The notes: generated by a model not told the origin, from the letters alone. 17,341 bases of DNA from an uncultured Clostridia bacterium (GCA_946627905.1 CAMOVY010000008.1:1-17341); one strand, 5' to 3'. Numbered from the stretch's first letter, positions 6,024 to 13,983 are shown. Translations and numbers: made by a program.

Positions 6024-9000
6024 ATGAAAAAATTGACAATCGACGGTAATACCGCCGCCAGCCACGTTGCCTACGCCTTTTCCGAAGTTGCGGCTATCTA
6101 CCCGATAACCCCGTCTTCTCCTATGGCGGAAGTCGCCGACGAATGGTCGACCGCGGGCAGAACCAACATGTGGGGGCAGAAAATCCGCGTTTCGGAAATG
6201 CAGTCGGAAGGCGGCGCTGCGGGCGCTGTTCACGGCAGCCTTTGCGCGGGCGCTCTTACTACCACCTACACCGCATCGCAAGGCTTACTTTTAATGATTC
6301 CGAACATGTACAAAATCGCGGGCGAACTTATGCCTATGGTTATGCACGTTTCGGCGCGTGCCTTGGCGGCTCACTCTCTTAACATTTTCGGCGACCACGC
6401 CGACGTTATGGCTTGCCGCCAGACGGGCTTTGCTATGCTTTGCGACTCTTCCGTACAGGAAGTTATGGACTTAGCACTCGTTGCGCACCTTGCAACCTTA
6501 AAATCCAAAGTTCCTTTCCTTAACTTCTTCGACGGCTTCCGTACCAGCCACGAAGTCGCTAAAATCGACGTGTGGGACGAAGCGGATAATTACGCGGAAA
6601 TCCGCGCTATCTGTGATGAAGTTGGGCTTGACGCCGACATAAAAGACTTTAAGTCCCGCGCGCTCAACCCCGAACACCCCATACAAAAGGGCACGGCGCA
6701 GAACGGCGACACCTATTTCCAGAACAGGGAAACGGCGAACGGATACTATAAAGCCGTTCCCGAAATCGTACAGAAGATGATGGACGTAGTAAGCGCGAAA
6801 GCGGGAAGAAGTTATCACCTTTTCGACTACGTCGGTGCAAAGGACGCGGAATACGTTATCGTATGTATGGGTTCGGGTTGCGAAACCATTGAAGAATCCA
6901 TCAACAAGCTTAACTCTATGGGCAAAAAGTACGGCTTAATAAAAGTCCGTTTGTATCGCCCCTTCTATACCCAAGCGTTTATAAACGCTATCCCGAAAAC
7001 CACCAAGAAAATCGCGGTTTTAGACAGAACAAAAGAACCCGGCTCGCTCGGCGAACCCCTTTATCTTGACGTTTGCTCCGCACTTTTCGAAGCGGGAATT
7101 TCGAATATTAAAGCGTACGGCGGCAGATACGGTTTGGGCTCTAAAGAGTTTACCCCGTCTATGGTCTTATCGGTTTATAAAAACCTTGAAAAGGACGAAC
7201 CGAAAAACCATTTCACCGTCGGTATTTACGAAGATATCACCAATTCGTCTTTGGACTTCTCGGAAAAATTCGACGCAGCGCCCGCAGGCTCTACGTCCTG
7301 TAAGTTCTACGGCTTAGGCTCTGACGGCACGGTCGGCGCGAACAAGAACTCCATCAAGATTATCGGCGACCATACGGACAAGCACGCGCAGGCGTACTTC
7401 TTCTACGACTCCAAAAAGTCGGGCGGCATAACCGTTTCTCACTTGCGTTTCGGCGATACGCCTATTCAGTCGGAATACTTAATCGACTCCGCGGACTTCG
7501 TTCAATGCTCTAACCCGTCCTATATCACCCGCTACGATATGACGAGTGATATTAAAGAAGGCGGCACGTTCTTAATCAACACTTCCGCAACGACGGTAGA
7601 AGCGCTCGAAGACTTCCTGCCCGCGCAGGTTAAACGCGATATCGCGAACAAAAATATCAATCTTTACGTTATCGACGCAATAAAGATTGCGGCGGGACTT
7701 GGGCTTAAAGGCAGAACCAACACTATACTGCAGTCGGCGTTCTTCCGCGTAAATCCGCAGATTATGCCTTACGACAAAGCCGTAGAATATATGAAATATA
7801 TGGCTAAAAAGTCTTTCGGCAGAAAGGGCGACGCGGTCGTTCAGATGAACTACGACGCAATAGATTCCGCGGCGGGCGATAACCTTATTAAAATAGACGT
7901 TCCCGCGGCGTGGAAAACCGCTACAAGCGGCGCGGCTATGGCTGAAGGGCACGCGGACAAATATTATCAGGAAATCATTAAACCTATACTTTATCTTAAG
8001 GGCGACAGCCTTAAATCTTCGCAGTTCAATGCGGACGGTTCTGTGCCCACGGGTACTACCAAGTTTGAAAAGCGCGGCGTTGCGGTCAACGTTCCGCAAA
8101 TCCTTATAGATAAATGTATTCAATGCGGTACTTGTTCTTTCGTATGTCCGCACGCTTGCTTAAGACCGGCACTAATTGCTAACGGTGCGGAAAAACCCGC
8201 AACGCTTATCGGTAAACCCGCTATCGGTCTACCCGGCTACGAATACAAGATGCAGGTTTCCCCGCTCGACTGTATGGGCTGCGGCGTCTGCGCGACGGTC
8301 TGCCCCGTAAAAGACGGCGGTGCAATCAAGATGATTCCGCTTAGCGAATCTCTTGCACAGGGCGAAGACAAAAACTGGGAATACGCTGTGGATTTACCCG
8401 CGGTCGATACTTCTAAATTCAAGAAAGAAACGGTCAAGGGCTGTCAATTCTGCACTCCGCTCTTCGAATTCTCTGGCGCGTGCGCGGGCTGCGGCGAAAC
8501 GCCTTACGTTAAAGTAATAACCCAACTCTTCGGCGAAGATATGGTCATTGCTAACGCTACGGGCTGCTCGTCGATATACGGCGGTTCTTCCCCGACCTGC
8601 CCTTATACCACCAACAAAGCGGGCAAAGGTCCTGCTTGGGCAAACTCTCTGTTCGAAGATAACGCGGAATTCGGCTACGGTATGAATTTGGCGTATTCGA
8701 CGAGAAGAAACGCGCTTAAAGATAAAGTTATCGCTTTTGCTGCTGCCGACGCAAGCGCTAAAGAAGCCGCTGACGAGTGGATAAACTCGTTTAACGACAG
8801 AGAAGCGTCTAAAGCGGCAAGTGCAAAACTCCTTGAATTAGCGGAAAAATCTTCCGCAGCGGAAGCGAAAGCCGTTATCGAAGACAAAGACTGCCTTGCT
8901 AAAAAATCCATCTGGATTTTCGGCGGCGACGGCTGGGCTTACGATATCGGCTACGGCGGCTTAGACCACGTGTTGGCGAGCGGTGAAGACGTAAACGTTT

Positions 9001-9536
9001 TAGTTCTCGACACCGAAGTTTATTCCAACACGGGCGGACAGGCAAGCAAAGCGACGAATATCGGCGCGGTTGCGAAATTCGCGTCCGCAGGTAAACGCGT
9101 TAAGAAGAAAGATTTGGGTATGATAGCGAAATCTTACGGCTACGTGTACGTGGCGCAGTGCGCGATGGGCGCTAACCCCGCTCAACTCTTAAAAGCGCTC
9201 TCGGAAGCGGAAGCGTATCACGGTCCTTCTCTCATCATCTGCTACGCGCCCTGTATCAACCACGGTATCAATATGACCAAGTCGCAGTTAGAAGAAAAAG
9301 CGGCGGTTGATTGCGGATACTGGCAACTTTATAGGTATAACCCCGATGGCGACGTGTTTACGCTTGACAGTAAAGACCCGACGGGCGATTATCAAGCCTT
9401 CCTTGCCGGCGAAACGAGATACTCTTCGCTTATTAAAACCCAAGGTCAGGAAGTTGCCGACGAACTGTTTAAGAAAACGGAAGAATCTGCGAAAGAAAGA
9501 CTTGCTGGCTACAAAAAACTTGCGGGTAAAGAGTAA
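6024..9536 (+). CDS. nifJ: Pyruvate:ferredoxin (flavodoxin) oxidoreductase
   Basis: The 1170-residue single-chain PFOR is full length for the family. It converts pyruvate and CoA to acetyl-CoA and CO2, passing electrons to ferredoxin, in the cytoplasm. In order: an N-terminal thiamine-pyrophosphate Pyr-type domain with YAFSEVAAIYPITPSSPMAE; the CoA-contacting middle domain; two ferredoxin-type 4Fe-4S motifs, CIQCGTCSFVCPHAC from residue 698 and CMGCGVCATVCPVKDGG from 750; a third cluster with CAGCGE from 820; and the PP domain with GGDGWAYDIGYGGLDHVLASG from about 967, followed by SNTGGQASKAT. AAGGAG supports the start. It is monocistronic, with its own promoter and terminator. It is probably the central pyruvate-oxidising enzyme of this fermenter. 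The codon use (many C-ending codons) fits high expression. Confidence 0.98.
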   Translation: MKKLTIDGNTAASHVAYAFSEVAAIYPITPSSPMAEVADEWSTAGRTNMWGQKIRVSEMQSEGGAAGAVHGSLCAGALTTTYTASQGLLLMIPNMYKIAGELMPMVMHVSARALAAHSLNIFGDHADVMACRQTGFAMLCDSSVQEVMDLALVAHLATLKSKVPFLNFFDGFRTSHEVAKIDVWDEADNYAEIRAICDEVGLDADIKDFKSRALNPEHPIQKGTAQNGDTYFQNRETANGYYKAVPEIVQKMMDVVSAKAGRSYHLFDYVGAKDAEYVIVCMGSGCETIEESINKLNSMGKKYGLIKVRLYRPFYTQAFINAIPKTTKKIAVLDRTKEPGSLGEPLYLDVCSALFEAGISNIKAYGGRYGLGSKEFTPSMVLSVYKNLEKDEPKNHFTVGIYEDITNSSLDFSEKFDAAPAGSTSCKFYGLGSDGTVGANKNSIKIIGDHTDKHAQAYFFYDSKKSGGITVSHLRFGDTPIQSEYLIDSADFVQCSNPSYITRYDMTSDIKEGGTFLINTSATTVEALEDFLPAQVKRDIANKNINLYVIDAIKIAAGLGLKGRTNTILQSAFFRVNPQIMPYDKAVEYMKYMAKKSFGRKGDAVVQMNYDAIDSAAGDNLIKIDVPAAWKTATSGAAMAEGHADKYYQEIIKPILYLKGDSLKSSQFNADGSVPTGTTKFEKRGVAVNVPQILIDKCIQCGTCSFVCPHACLRPALIANGAEKPATLIGKPAIGLPGYEYKMQVSPLDCMGCGVCATVCPVKDGGAIKMIPLSESLAQGEDKNWEYAVDLPAVDTSKFKKETVKGCQFCTPLFEFSGACAGCGETPYVKVITQLFGEDMVIANATGCSSIYGGSSPTCPYTTNKAGKGPAWANSLFEDNAEFGYGMNLAYSTRRNALKDKVIAFAAADASAKEAADEWINSFNDREASKAASAKLLELAEKSSAAEAKAVIEDKDCLAKKSIWIFGGDGWAYDIGYGGLDHVLASGEDVNVLVLDTEVYSNTGGQASKATNIGAVAKFASAGKRVKKKDLGMIAKSYGYVYVAQCAMGANPAQLLKALSEAEAYHGPSLIICYAPCINHGINMTKSQLEEKAAVDCGYWQLYRYNPDGDVFTLDSKDPTGDYQAFLAGETRYSSLIKTQGQEVADELFKKTEESAKERLAGYKKLAGKE

Positions 9537-9550
9537 TAATTAAATACAAA

Positions 9551-9592
9551 AAGAAAAAAGCGAATGGAAACATTCGCTTTTTTCTTTTTTTG
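9551..9592 (+). terminator. Rho-independent terminator of nifJ
   Basis: The 16-bp stem (9551-9566 with 9571-9586; core AGCGAATG/CATTCGCT) has a GAAA tetraloop and is followed by a run of T. It lies 14 bases after the nifJ stop. Confidence 0.95.
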
Positions 9593-9632
9593 GGTGCTTT
9601 GACGAATTTCAAGTTTGACAACTTCCGATAGG

Positions 9633-9677
9633 ATAAATAAAGTATACTCTATTTATCAACAATTGTCAACTAGTTGA
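9633..9677. promoter_or_regulatory. Palindrome cluster, candidate operators of the HTH gene
   Basis: Three palindromes lie in 45 bases. The first is a 24-bp near-perfect palindrome (9633-9656, core AGTATACT, one mismatched pair). The second is ACAATTGT (9659-9666). The third is the perfect 12-bp palindrome TCAACTAGTTGA (9666-9677), which overlaps the -35 box of the next gene. Binding there would block the promoter, the layout expected for autorepression by the adjacent HTH protein. TTATCAACA (9653-9661) also resembles a DnaA box (8 of 9). Confidence 0.5.
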
Positions 9678-9691
9678 GTATATTTTATAAT
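9663..9691 (+). promoter_or_regulatory. Promoter of the HTH regulator gene
   Basis: The -35 box TTGTCA (9663-9668) and the -10 box TATAAT (9686-9691) have a 17-base spacer. The expected transcript start coincides with the ATG at 9698, predicting a leaderless message. Confidence 0.65.
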
Positions 9692-9697
9692 AGGTTT

Positions 9698-9898
9698 ATG
9701 ATTTCTTATAAACCTTTTTACGAAACCCTGAAAAGGAAAAACATAACGACTTACAAACTTATAAACGATTTCGGAGTAAGTCGTAGTTTAATAGACAGAT
9801 TGAAACATAATAAACCGATAAGTACTACAACGCTTAACGATTTGTGCGGGTTTTTGGATTGTAAAATCGAAGAAATTTTGATATATATAAAAGATTAA
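9698..9898 (+). CDS. Small Cro/C1-type (XRE) HTH transcriptional regulator
   Basis: The 66-residue protein (from ATG 9698) is essentially one helix-turn-helix domain: ISYKPFYETLKRKNITTYKL, then NDFGVSRSLIDRLKHNKPIS as the turn and recognition helix, then TLNDLCGFLDCKIEEILIYI. It resembles the minimal HTH_26-like (Cro/C1 type) regulators of Firmicutes chromosomes and phages. An in-frame TTG at 9674 would add eight residues, but that codon lies between the -35 and -10 boxes and has no ribosome-binding site, so ATG 9698 is preferred. It probably binds the palindromes just upstream and represses itself. Other targets are unknown. No phage or integrase gene is adjacent. Confidence 0.8.
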   Translation: MISYKPFYETLKRKNITTYKLINDFGVSRSLIDRLKHNKPISTTTLNDLCGFLDCKIEEILIYIKD

Positions 9899-9928
9899 AC
9901 GGCGGTCAACTGACCGCCGTTTTTTTTA
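9897..9928. terminator. Bidirectional terminator between HTH gene and amino-acid ABC operon
   Basis: The stem AAACGGCGGTC/GACCGCCGTTT (9897-9907 with 9912-9922) has an AACT loop and is followed by T8. It overlaps the HTH gene's stop codon and lies just past the end of the convergent ABC ATPase gene, so it can serve both. Confidence 0.85.
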
Positions 9929-10726
9929 TTCCCCGTCTTTGCCCTTTATGCCCGATAAAAAGGCTTTTAATTTTTCCGACTTCGGGTTTTCAAACACGTC
10001 TTTAGGCGCGCCTTCTTCTTCTATAACGCCGCGCGCCATAAACACCACTTTATCCGAAACGTTTTTGGCAAAACCCATTTCGTGGGTTACTATTATCATA
10101 GTGCGGTCTTCGCCTTTTAAGGAACGGATAACCTTTAATACTTCGCCCGTAAGTTCGGGGTCTAGGGCGGACGTCGGCTCGTCAAAACATAAAATTTTGG
10201 GTTTTAACGCAAGTGCGCGCGCTATCGCAACGCGCTGCTGTTGCCCGCCAGAGAGTTGATAAGGGTATTCCGCCGCCTTTTCGGTAAGCCCGATTTTTTC
10301 CAGCAGTTTTTCCGCTTCCGCTAATATTTTTTGCTTTTCTTCGGCAAAATTTACCGTTTTATCTTTTTTACAACGTTCTTTTAACTGTAAAAGCGGTGCA
10401 AGCGTTATATTGTCTTTTACGTTATACTGCGGAAACAGATTGAAAGACTGAAACACCATACCGAAATTAAGGCGCTTTTCACGCAACGCGTTTTCTTTGA
10501 GTTTTTTATCTTTTTCCGCGTCGAAAAGCGTTGCGCCGTTTAAAATCATCACACCGCTGTCTGGCGTTTCCAAAAAGTTAATACAACGCAAAAGCGTGGT
10601 TTTACCCGAACCCGAAGAACCGATAATAGACAGCACTTCGCCCTTTTCGACAGAAAGGCTTATGCCTTTTAGAACGTTATTGTTTCCGAAAGTTTTACGG
10701 AAATTTTTAATTTCGAGATACGCCAT
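9926..10726 (-). CDS. Polar amino-acid ABC transporter ATP-binding protein (GlnQ/HisP family)
   Basis: The 266-residue ATPase drives import by the adjacent permease. Motifs: Walker A GSSGSGKTT (36-44), Q-loop VFQSFNLFPQ (Gln93), signature LSGGQQQR (158-165), Walker B ILCFDEP (178-184) with TSALDP, and switch His215 in VTHEMGFA. The FQSFNLFPQ and THEMGFA wordings are typical of the polar amino-acid family. It is slightly longer than the usual 240-250 residues because of a charged insertion of about 20 residues (115-135) in the helical subdomain. It lies 8 bases after the permease gene and is the last gene of the operon. The exact substrate cannot be read from the sequence. Confidence 0.93.
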   Translation of the reverse strand: MAYLEIKNFRKTFGNNNVLKGISLSVEKGEVLSIIGSSGSGKTTLLRCINFLETPDSGVMILNGATLFDAEKDKKLKENALREKRLNFGMVFQSFNLFPQYNVKDNITLAPLLQLKERCKKDKTVNFAEEKQKILAEAEKLLEKIGLTEKAAEYPYQLSGGQQQRVAIARALALKPKILCFDEPTSALDPELTGEVLKVIRSLKGEDRTMIIVTHEMGFAKNVSDKVVFMARGVIEEEGAPKDVFENPKSEKLKAFLSGIKGKDGE

Positions 10727-10734
10727 AATTTTGG

Positions 10735-11436
10735 TTATTCCTTATAAAAAGACAGTTTTTTCTCAAGGAAATTAAATAAAACGGTAAGAATTCCGACAAA
10801 AACAAGATAGAACACGCCCGAATAGAATATCGGCCAGATAACGGGCGGGAATCCCGACGCGAAATTCTGTGCCGCCCTTATAGTTTCGACTATACCTATT
10901 GCGTTTGCAAGCGCTGTATCTTTAACCAGCGTAATAATCTCATTACTCATAGGCGGCGTTATCTTTTTTATAACCTGAAAAAGAATAATCTTTCTGAAAA
11001 TCTGTTTTTTAGTAAGACCTAAAACCATGCCCGCTTCGGTTTGTCCACGACTTACGCTCTGAATCCCGCCCCTGAAAATAACGGCAAAATAACAAGCGTA
11101 ATTTATAATGAACGAAATCAGCACGGCAAAAAGCGCGCCGCCGTTTTCTATACCGTAATTGAAATAAAAATATTTATCCACATCGCCCCAAAAACTTACA
11201 CCGTTATTTAAAATCCCCGGCAAATAATACACCATAAAAATCTGCAACATTAACGGTATACCGCGAATTATCCAGATAAACACGTTAAGTATTTTTCTTA
11301 AAGGACTGATTTTACTCATTATCCCAAAAGAAAGGATTAACCCTAGCGGAATTGCTACCGCTAAGGTTATAATAAATATCAGACATGTAAGCCCGAACCC
11401 CTGTAAAAGGACTCCGTTAATTTGTGAAAACGACAT
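10735..11436 (-). CDS. Polar amino-acid ABC transporter permease (HisM/GlnP family)
   Basis: The 233-residue inner-membrane permease has about five hydrophobic segments: roughly residues 12-40, 50-75, 98-122, 180-195 and 203-223. Family hallmarks are the TM2 motif IRGIPLMLQIFMVYY, corresponding to the usual RGTPLLVQ, and the cytoplasmic EAA loop EAGMVLGLTKKQIFRKIILFQ, where the ATPase docks. LVKDTALANAIGI matches the conserved KDTSL region. AAAGGA precedes the ATG. It lies between the binding-protein gene (18-base gap) and the ATPase gene, so one permease probably forms a homodimer. Confidence 0.93.
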   Translation of the reverse strand: MSFSQINGVLLQGFGLTCLIFIITLAVAIPLGLILSFGIMSKISPLRKILNVFIWIIRGIPLMLQIFMVYYLPGILNNGVSFWGDVDKYFYFNYGIENGGALFAVLISFIINYACYFAVIFRGGIQSVSRGQTEAGMVLGLTKKQIFRKIILFQVIKKITPPMSNEIITLVKDTALANAIGIVETIRAAQNFASGFPPVIWPIFYSGVFYLVFVGILTVLFNFLEKKLSFYKE

Positions 11437-11454
11437 TTTTTATCCTTTGTTTTT

Positions 11455-12312
11455 TTATTCAACACCGACGAACGCTTGTTGAATTCTCGTATATTCTATA
11501 TTATATTTAGCACATAACTCTTCTAAATATCCGATTTCATAGAAAGCGTCAAGCAAAACGTTTACTTTATCTCTCAACGCCGCGCCGTCCGCGTTCTTTT
11601 TAAATCCGATAGCGTAATATTCCAACTCAAAATAATCAAATTCAACTATTTCAATATTGCTATAACCGATAACCGCATTTTCTGCAATAGATTTGTCAAC
11701 TATTGCGAAATCCGCCGTTCCGCCGTTTACTTCCTGCAACGCTTTAGACTGCGAAACCATACCTTTCTTATTGAATACTATTTCAGGATAATCGTCTGCG
11801 ATATATCCGACTCCTGCGGCTCCCGAAGAACCCGTTTCAAAAGCAATCGTTTTTCCCGCAAACGAAGTTTCATCGGTAAATACAACGTTTTTATTTCTTA
11901 CTACGCATTGTTCGTTAATCATATAATTGATTGAAAAATTAACAAGTTCACTTCTCGCTACCACTTCGCCGTTGCTGTTTTTGTCGGAACTATTTGCGGT
12001 AAACCCGTTCCATATACAGTCAATCGTGCCCGATTCTAATTCAATATATTTATTAGACCACTCTATTTCTTTAAACAAAACGTTGTAGCCAAGTGCGTTA
12101 AACACCGTTATCGTAAGGTCAGTATCAAATCCCATCCACTTGCCGTCAGAATTTTTGTAATTCATAGGCGCAGCATTTGTTATACCAACCGTAATATTCT
12201 TTGTTTTAGTGTCAACGTACTGTTTATCGTCTCCACCGCCGCAGGCGGTAAATCCTACGCAAGCCATTACCGCTAATATCGCAGTCATTAAAAACATAAT
12301 AAGTTTTTTCAT
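11455..12312 (-). CDS. Amino-acid ABC transporter substrate-binding lipoprotein
   Basis: The 285-residue protein starts with a lipoprotein signal: MKK, a hydrophobic core, and a lipobox FTAC with the modified cysteine at residue 24, then a glycine-rich GGG linker. The mature part is a family 3 solute-binding protein: VGITNAAPMNYKNSDGKWMGFDTDL, the TAN/FS strand region, GKTIAFETGSSGA, a central ADFAIVDKSIA, and the final LYAIGFKK-like block (YYAIGFKKNADG). It would capture amino acids outside the membrane and deliver them to the permease. The AGGAG site and a promoter are clear, and it is the first gene of the operon. Substrate specificity (cystine, glutamine, basic or other amino acids) is unresolved. 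Confidence 0.93.
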   Translation of the reverse strand: MKKLIMFLMTAILAVMACVGFTACGGGDDKQYVDTKTKNITVGITNAAPMNYKNSDGKWMGFDTDLTITVFNALGYNVLFKEIEWSNKYIELESGTIDCIWNGFTANSSDKNSNGEVVARSELVNFSINYMINEQCVVRNKNVVFTDETSFAGKTIAFETGSSGAAGVGYIADDYPEIVFNKKGMVSQSKALQEVNGGTADFAIVDKSIAENAVIGYSNIEIVEFDYFELEYYAIGFKKNADGAALRDKVNVLLDAFYEIGYLEELCAKYNIEYTRIQQAFVGVE

Positions 12313-12344
12313 TTTTTTAATTCTCCTAACGTTTTTTACTTTAT

Positions 12345-12364
12345 CACTTTATCAAAGTAAAGTG
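12345..12364. promoter_or_regulatory. Operator-like palindrome upstream of the binding-protein gene
   Basis: CACTTTA (12345-12351) and TAAAGTG (12358-12364) are perfect inverted repeats with a 6-base spacer. Further ACTTTAT copies occur at 12338-12344, 12346-12352 and 12383-12389, and GTAAAG at 12395-12399 and nearby. The palindrome lies between the predicted transcript start and the ribosome-binding site, a good place for a repressor or for an RNA hairpin. Confidence 0.5.
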
Positions 12365-12377
12365 GAATAGTGATTTT

Positions 12378-12406
12378 ATTATACTTTATTATGGTAAAGT
12401 TGTAAA
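12378..12406 (-). promoter_or_regulatory. Promoter of the amino-acid ABC operon
   Basis: On the minus strand the -35 box TTTACA (12401-12406) and a perfect -10 box TATAAT (12378-12383) are 17 bases apart. The transcript would start near 12371, leaving a leader of about 59 bases. Confidence 0.75.
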
Positions 12407-12424
12407 GCGTTTTAAGACTGTTTT

Positions 12425-12450
12425 TTAAAAAATACGCAAAAATTTTTTAA
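12425..12450 (-). terminator. Possible weak terminator after the YpsA-family gene
   Basis: A 9-bp stem made only of A-T pairs (12425-12433 with 12442-12450) lies just past the stop at 12453. With no G-C pairs it is a poor hairpin, so termination is uncertain. Confidence 0.25.
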
Positions 12451-12452
12451 TA

Positions 12453-12920
12453 TTATTCGTTTATAATAATAACTTTAACGTTTTTTCTTTTAGCGTAATT
12501 GACCGTCTGATACGTTCCGCCCCTGTCGCTATTTAAATACGCTACAAGAACGGAAGAATTATCCACCATAAACATATTTCTTTTAAACATACACGTTTTG
12601 GTATATTCTTTTGAGACGTAAATTTTCTCGTCCGCAGAATTTAACATACGCTTATATTCCGCTTTCTGTTCCGTTGAAAACTTATAATCCTGACTAACGC
12701 AAGGTATGCAAGCTATTATTTTTATCTGTTTTTTGTTGCGCAGTTCTTCTAAAATTTTAAAGCACTCTGTATCGAATCCCACCGCCATACCGATAAGAAA
12801 GGTATTAAACCCGCCGTTAATAAGCGTTTTCACGACGCGGGTTAGTTCCGTTTTATTATAATCGGATTTTAAAGTTCTGTGTCCCGTAAAAGCGCAAGTT
12901 TTAATCTTGTCGATAATCAT
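12453..12920 (-). CDS. YpsA-like SLOG superfamily protein (DUF1273)
   Basis: The 155-residue soluble protein has a Rossmann-like SLOG layout. The N-terminal strand leads to TGHR (12-15), followed by GMAVGFDTEC (44-53), a middle strand IKIIACIPC, then CMFKRNMFMVDNSSVLVAYLN (110-130) and the nucleotide-contacting GGTYQTVNYAKR (134-145). These match YpsA/DUF1273 proteins of Bacillota; the Bacillus member has been linked to cell division and stress. SLOG domains bind nucleotide-derived ligands, but no defined reaction is known. AAAGGAC precedes the ATG. It lies 16 bases after rsmG and is probably co-transcribed. It is somewhat shorter than the usual 180 or so residues. Confidence 0.8.
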   Translation of the reverse strand: MIIDKIKTCAFTGHRTLKSDYNKTELTRVVKTLINGGFNTFLIGMAVGFDTECFKILEELRNKKQIKIIACIPCVSQDYKFSTEQKAEYKRMLNSADEKIYVSKEYTKTCMFKRNMFMVDNSSVLVAYLNSDRGGTYQTVNYAKRKNVKVIIINE

Positions 12921-12936
12921 TATATAAAGTCCTTTA

Positions 12937-13614
12937 TTAAAGCGGTTTTTTACGTATTTTTGCGTTAGGTCTCGGATATATTCTATCCGTTGCTTTTTCC
13001 TTTTTTATAACTACTATGGTGCGGGAATTTCCGCTTAAATCAAACTTTTCGTTAGTTTCAAATTTTCCGCCTAAAATTTTCACGGCGTTTTTTGCCGAAA
13101 GTATTTCTTCTTCCGCGCCGCCTTTATACGCCACGAATTTACCCCCGATTTTTACAAACGGCAAGCAATATTCGGTAAGAACGGGGAGCGCCGCCACGGC
13201 GCGCGCTGTAGCACAGTCAAATTTTTCACGGTAAACCCCGTCATGTGCCAAATCTTCCGCCCGTCCGCATATAACGCGCACGTTTGTAAGCCCTAATTCT
13301 TTTACGACTTCCTTTAAAAATTCACACTTTTTACCTGTGGCGTCAACAAGCGTTGCGTTAAGTTCCGGCTTTAATATTTTAACGGGAATTGCCGGAAATC
13401 CACCGCCCGACCCTACGTCCAAAAAATCGCCTTCTATATACTTTGCGCCGATAATACTATCAACGAAATGTTTAAGGTATACTTCGGACTTTTCGGTTAT
13501 TGCGGTTATATTGAATTTAGCGTTATAAAAATTCAATAAATCGTAATAATTTTCAAAGGCAGACAGTTGTTTTTCGGAAAGGTTAAACCCAAACCGTGTA
13601 AATATATTTTCCAC
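12937..13614 (-). CDS. rsmG: 16S rRNA (guanine527-N7)-methyltransferase RsmG
   Basis: The 225-residue S-adenosylmethionine-dependent enzyme methylates G527 in the 530 loop of 16S rRNA. Features are an N-terminal helical part (LLNFYNAKFNITAI), motif I LDVGSGGGFPAIPVKI (65-80), LVDATGKKCEFLKEV, the ATARAVAALPVLTEYCLPFVKIGG region and YKGG. The C-terminal IRKKPL matches the usual NKKPL ending. The start is GTG at 13614. No ribosome-binding site precedes it, and a -10 box ends six bases upstream, so the message seems leaderless. The gene usually lies near the replication origin in Firmicutes, often with gidA and parB. Here it borders the candidate origin directly and is followed by the YpsA-like gene. 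Confidence 0.96.
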   Translation of the reverse strand: MENIFTRFGFNLSEKQLSAFENYYDLLNFYNAKFNITAITEKSEVYLKHFVDSIIGAKYIEGDFLDVGSGGGFPAIPVKILKPELNATLVDATGKKCEFLKEVVKELGLTNVRVICGRAEDLAHDGVYREKFDCATARAVAALPVLTEYCLPFVKIGGKFVAYKGGAEEEILSAKNAVKILGGKFETNEKFDLSGNSRTIVVIKKEKATDRIYPRPNAKIRKKPL

Positions 13615-13620
13615 GGAAAA

Positions 13621-13650
13621 ATTATAACATAAATTTTAAGTTATTAACAA
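13621..13650 (-). promoter_or_regulatory. Promoter of rsmG
   Basis: On the minus strand the -35 box TTGTTA (13645-13650) and a perfect -10 box TATAAT (13621-13626) are 18 bases apart. Six bases separate the -10 box from the GTG start, so transcription should start at the start codon itself. Confidence 0.6.
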
Positions 13651-13983
13651 ACGAATTTTTATTAACTTAAAAATATCAACAAAGTTTACAACTCGGTTGA
13701 TAACTTTATTTTTAATTTTCAGAAAAATAAAATAATTTTTTTTAAGCGAAAGTTTTTAAATTTTTTATTAACAAATTAACGATATCGGTTTTTTTATTCA
13801 CAAGATATCAACTTGTTATCAAAATCATTTTCGTTTAAAAAATTCTCATAAAAAACATGTTTTCAACTTATCAACGGAAGATACTATTTTATACGGATAC
13901 TTTAAAACTTTTAAATAAAAATAAACAAACATATAAATGAAAAACCGAACGTAAAAAAGTTAAACGGCAAATGGGATAAATTC

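Noticed and set aside
7572..8153. 193-codon antisense frame inside nifJ
   Set aside because: nifJ is strongly conserved over this stretch. The antisense frame reflects the codon bias of nifJ and has no promoter or ribosome-binding site.
9615..9648. TTGACA (9615) and TATACT (9643) as a promoter for the HTH gene
   Set aside because: The spacer is 22 bases, too long. The TTGTCA/TATAAT pair just downstream has the ideal 17.
9698..12312. HTH gene and ABC operon as a defence or toxin-antitoxin system
   Set aside because: The HTH gene stands alone with a terminator after it, and its neighbours are ordinary nutrient-import genes. No toxin-like partner is present.
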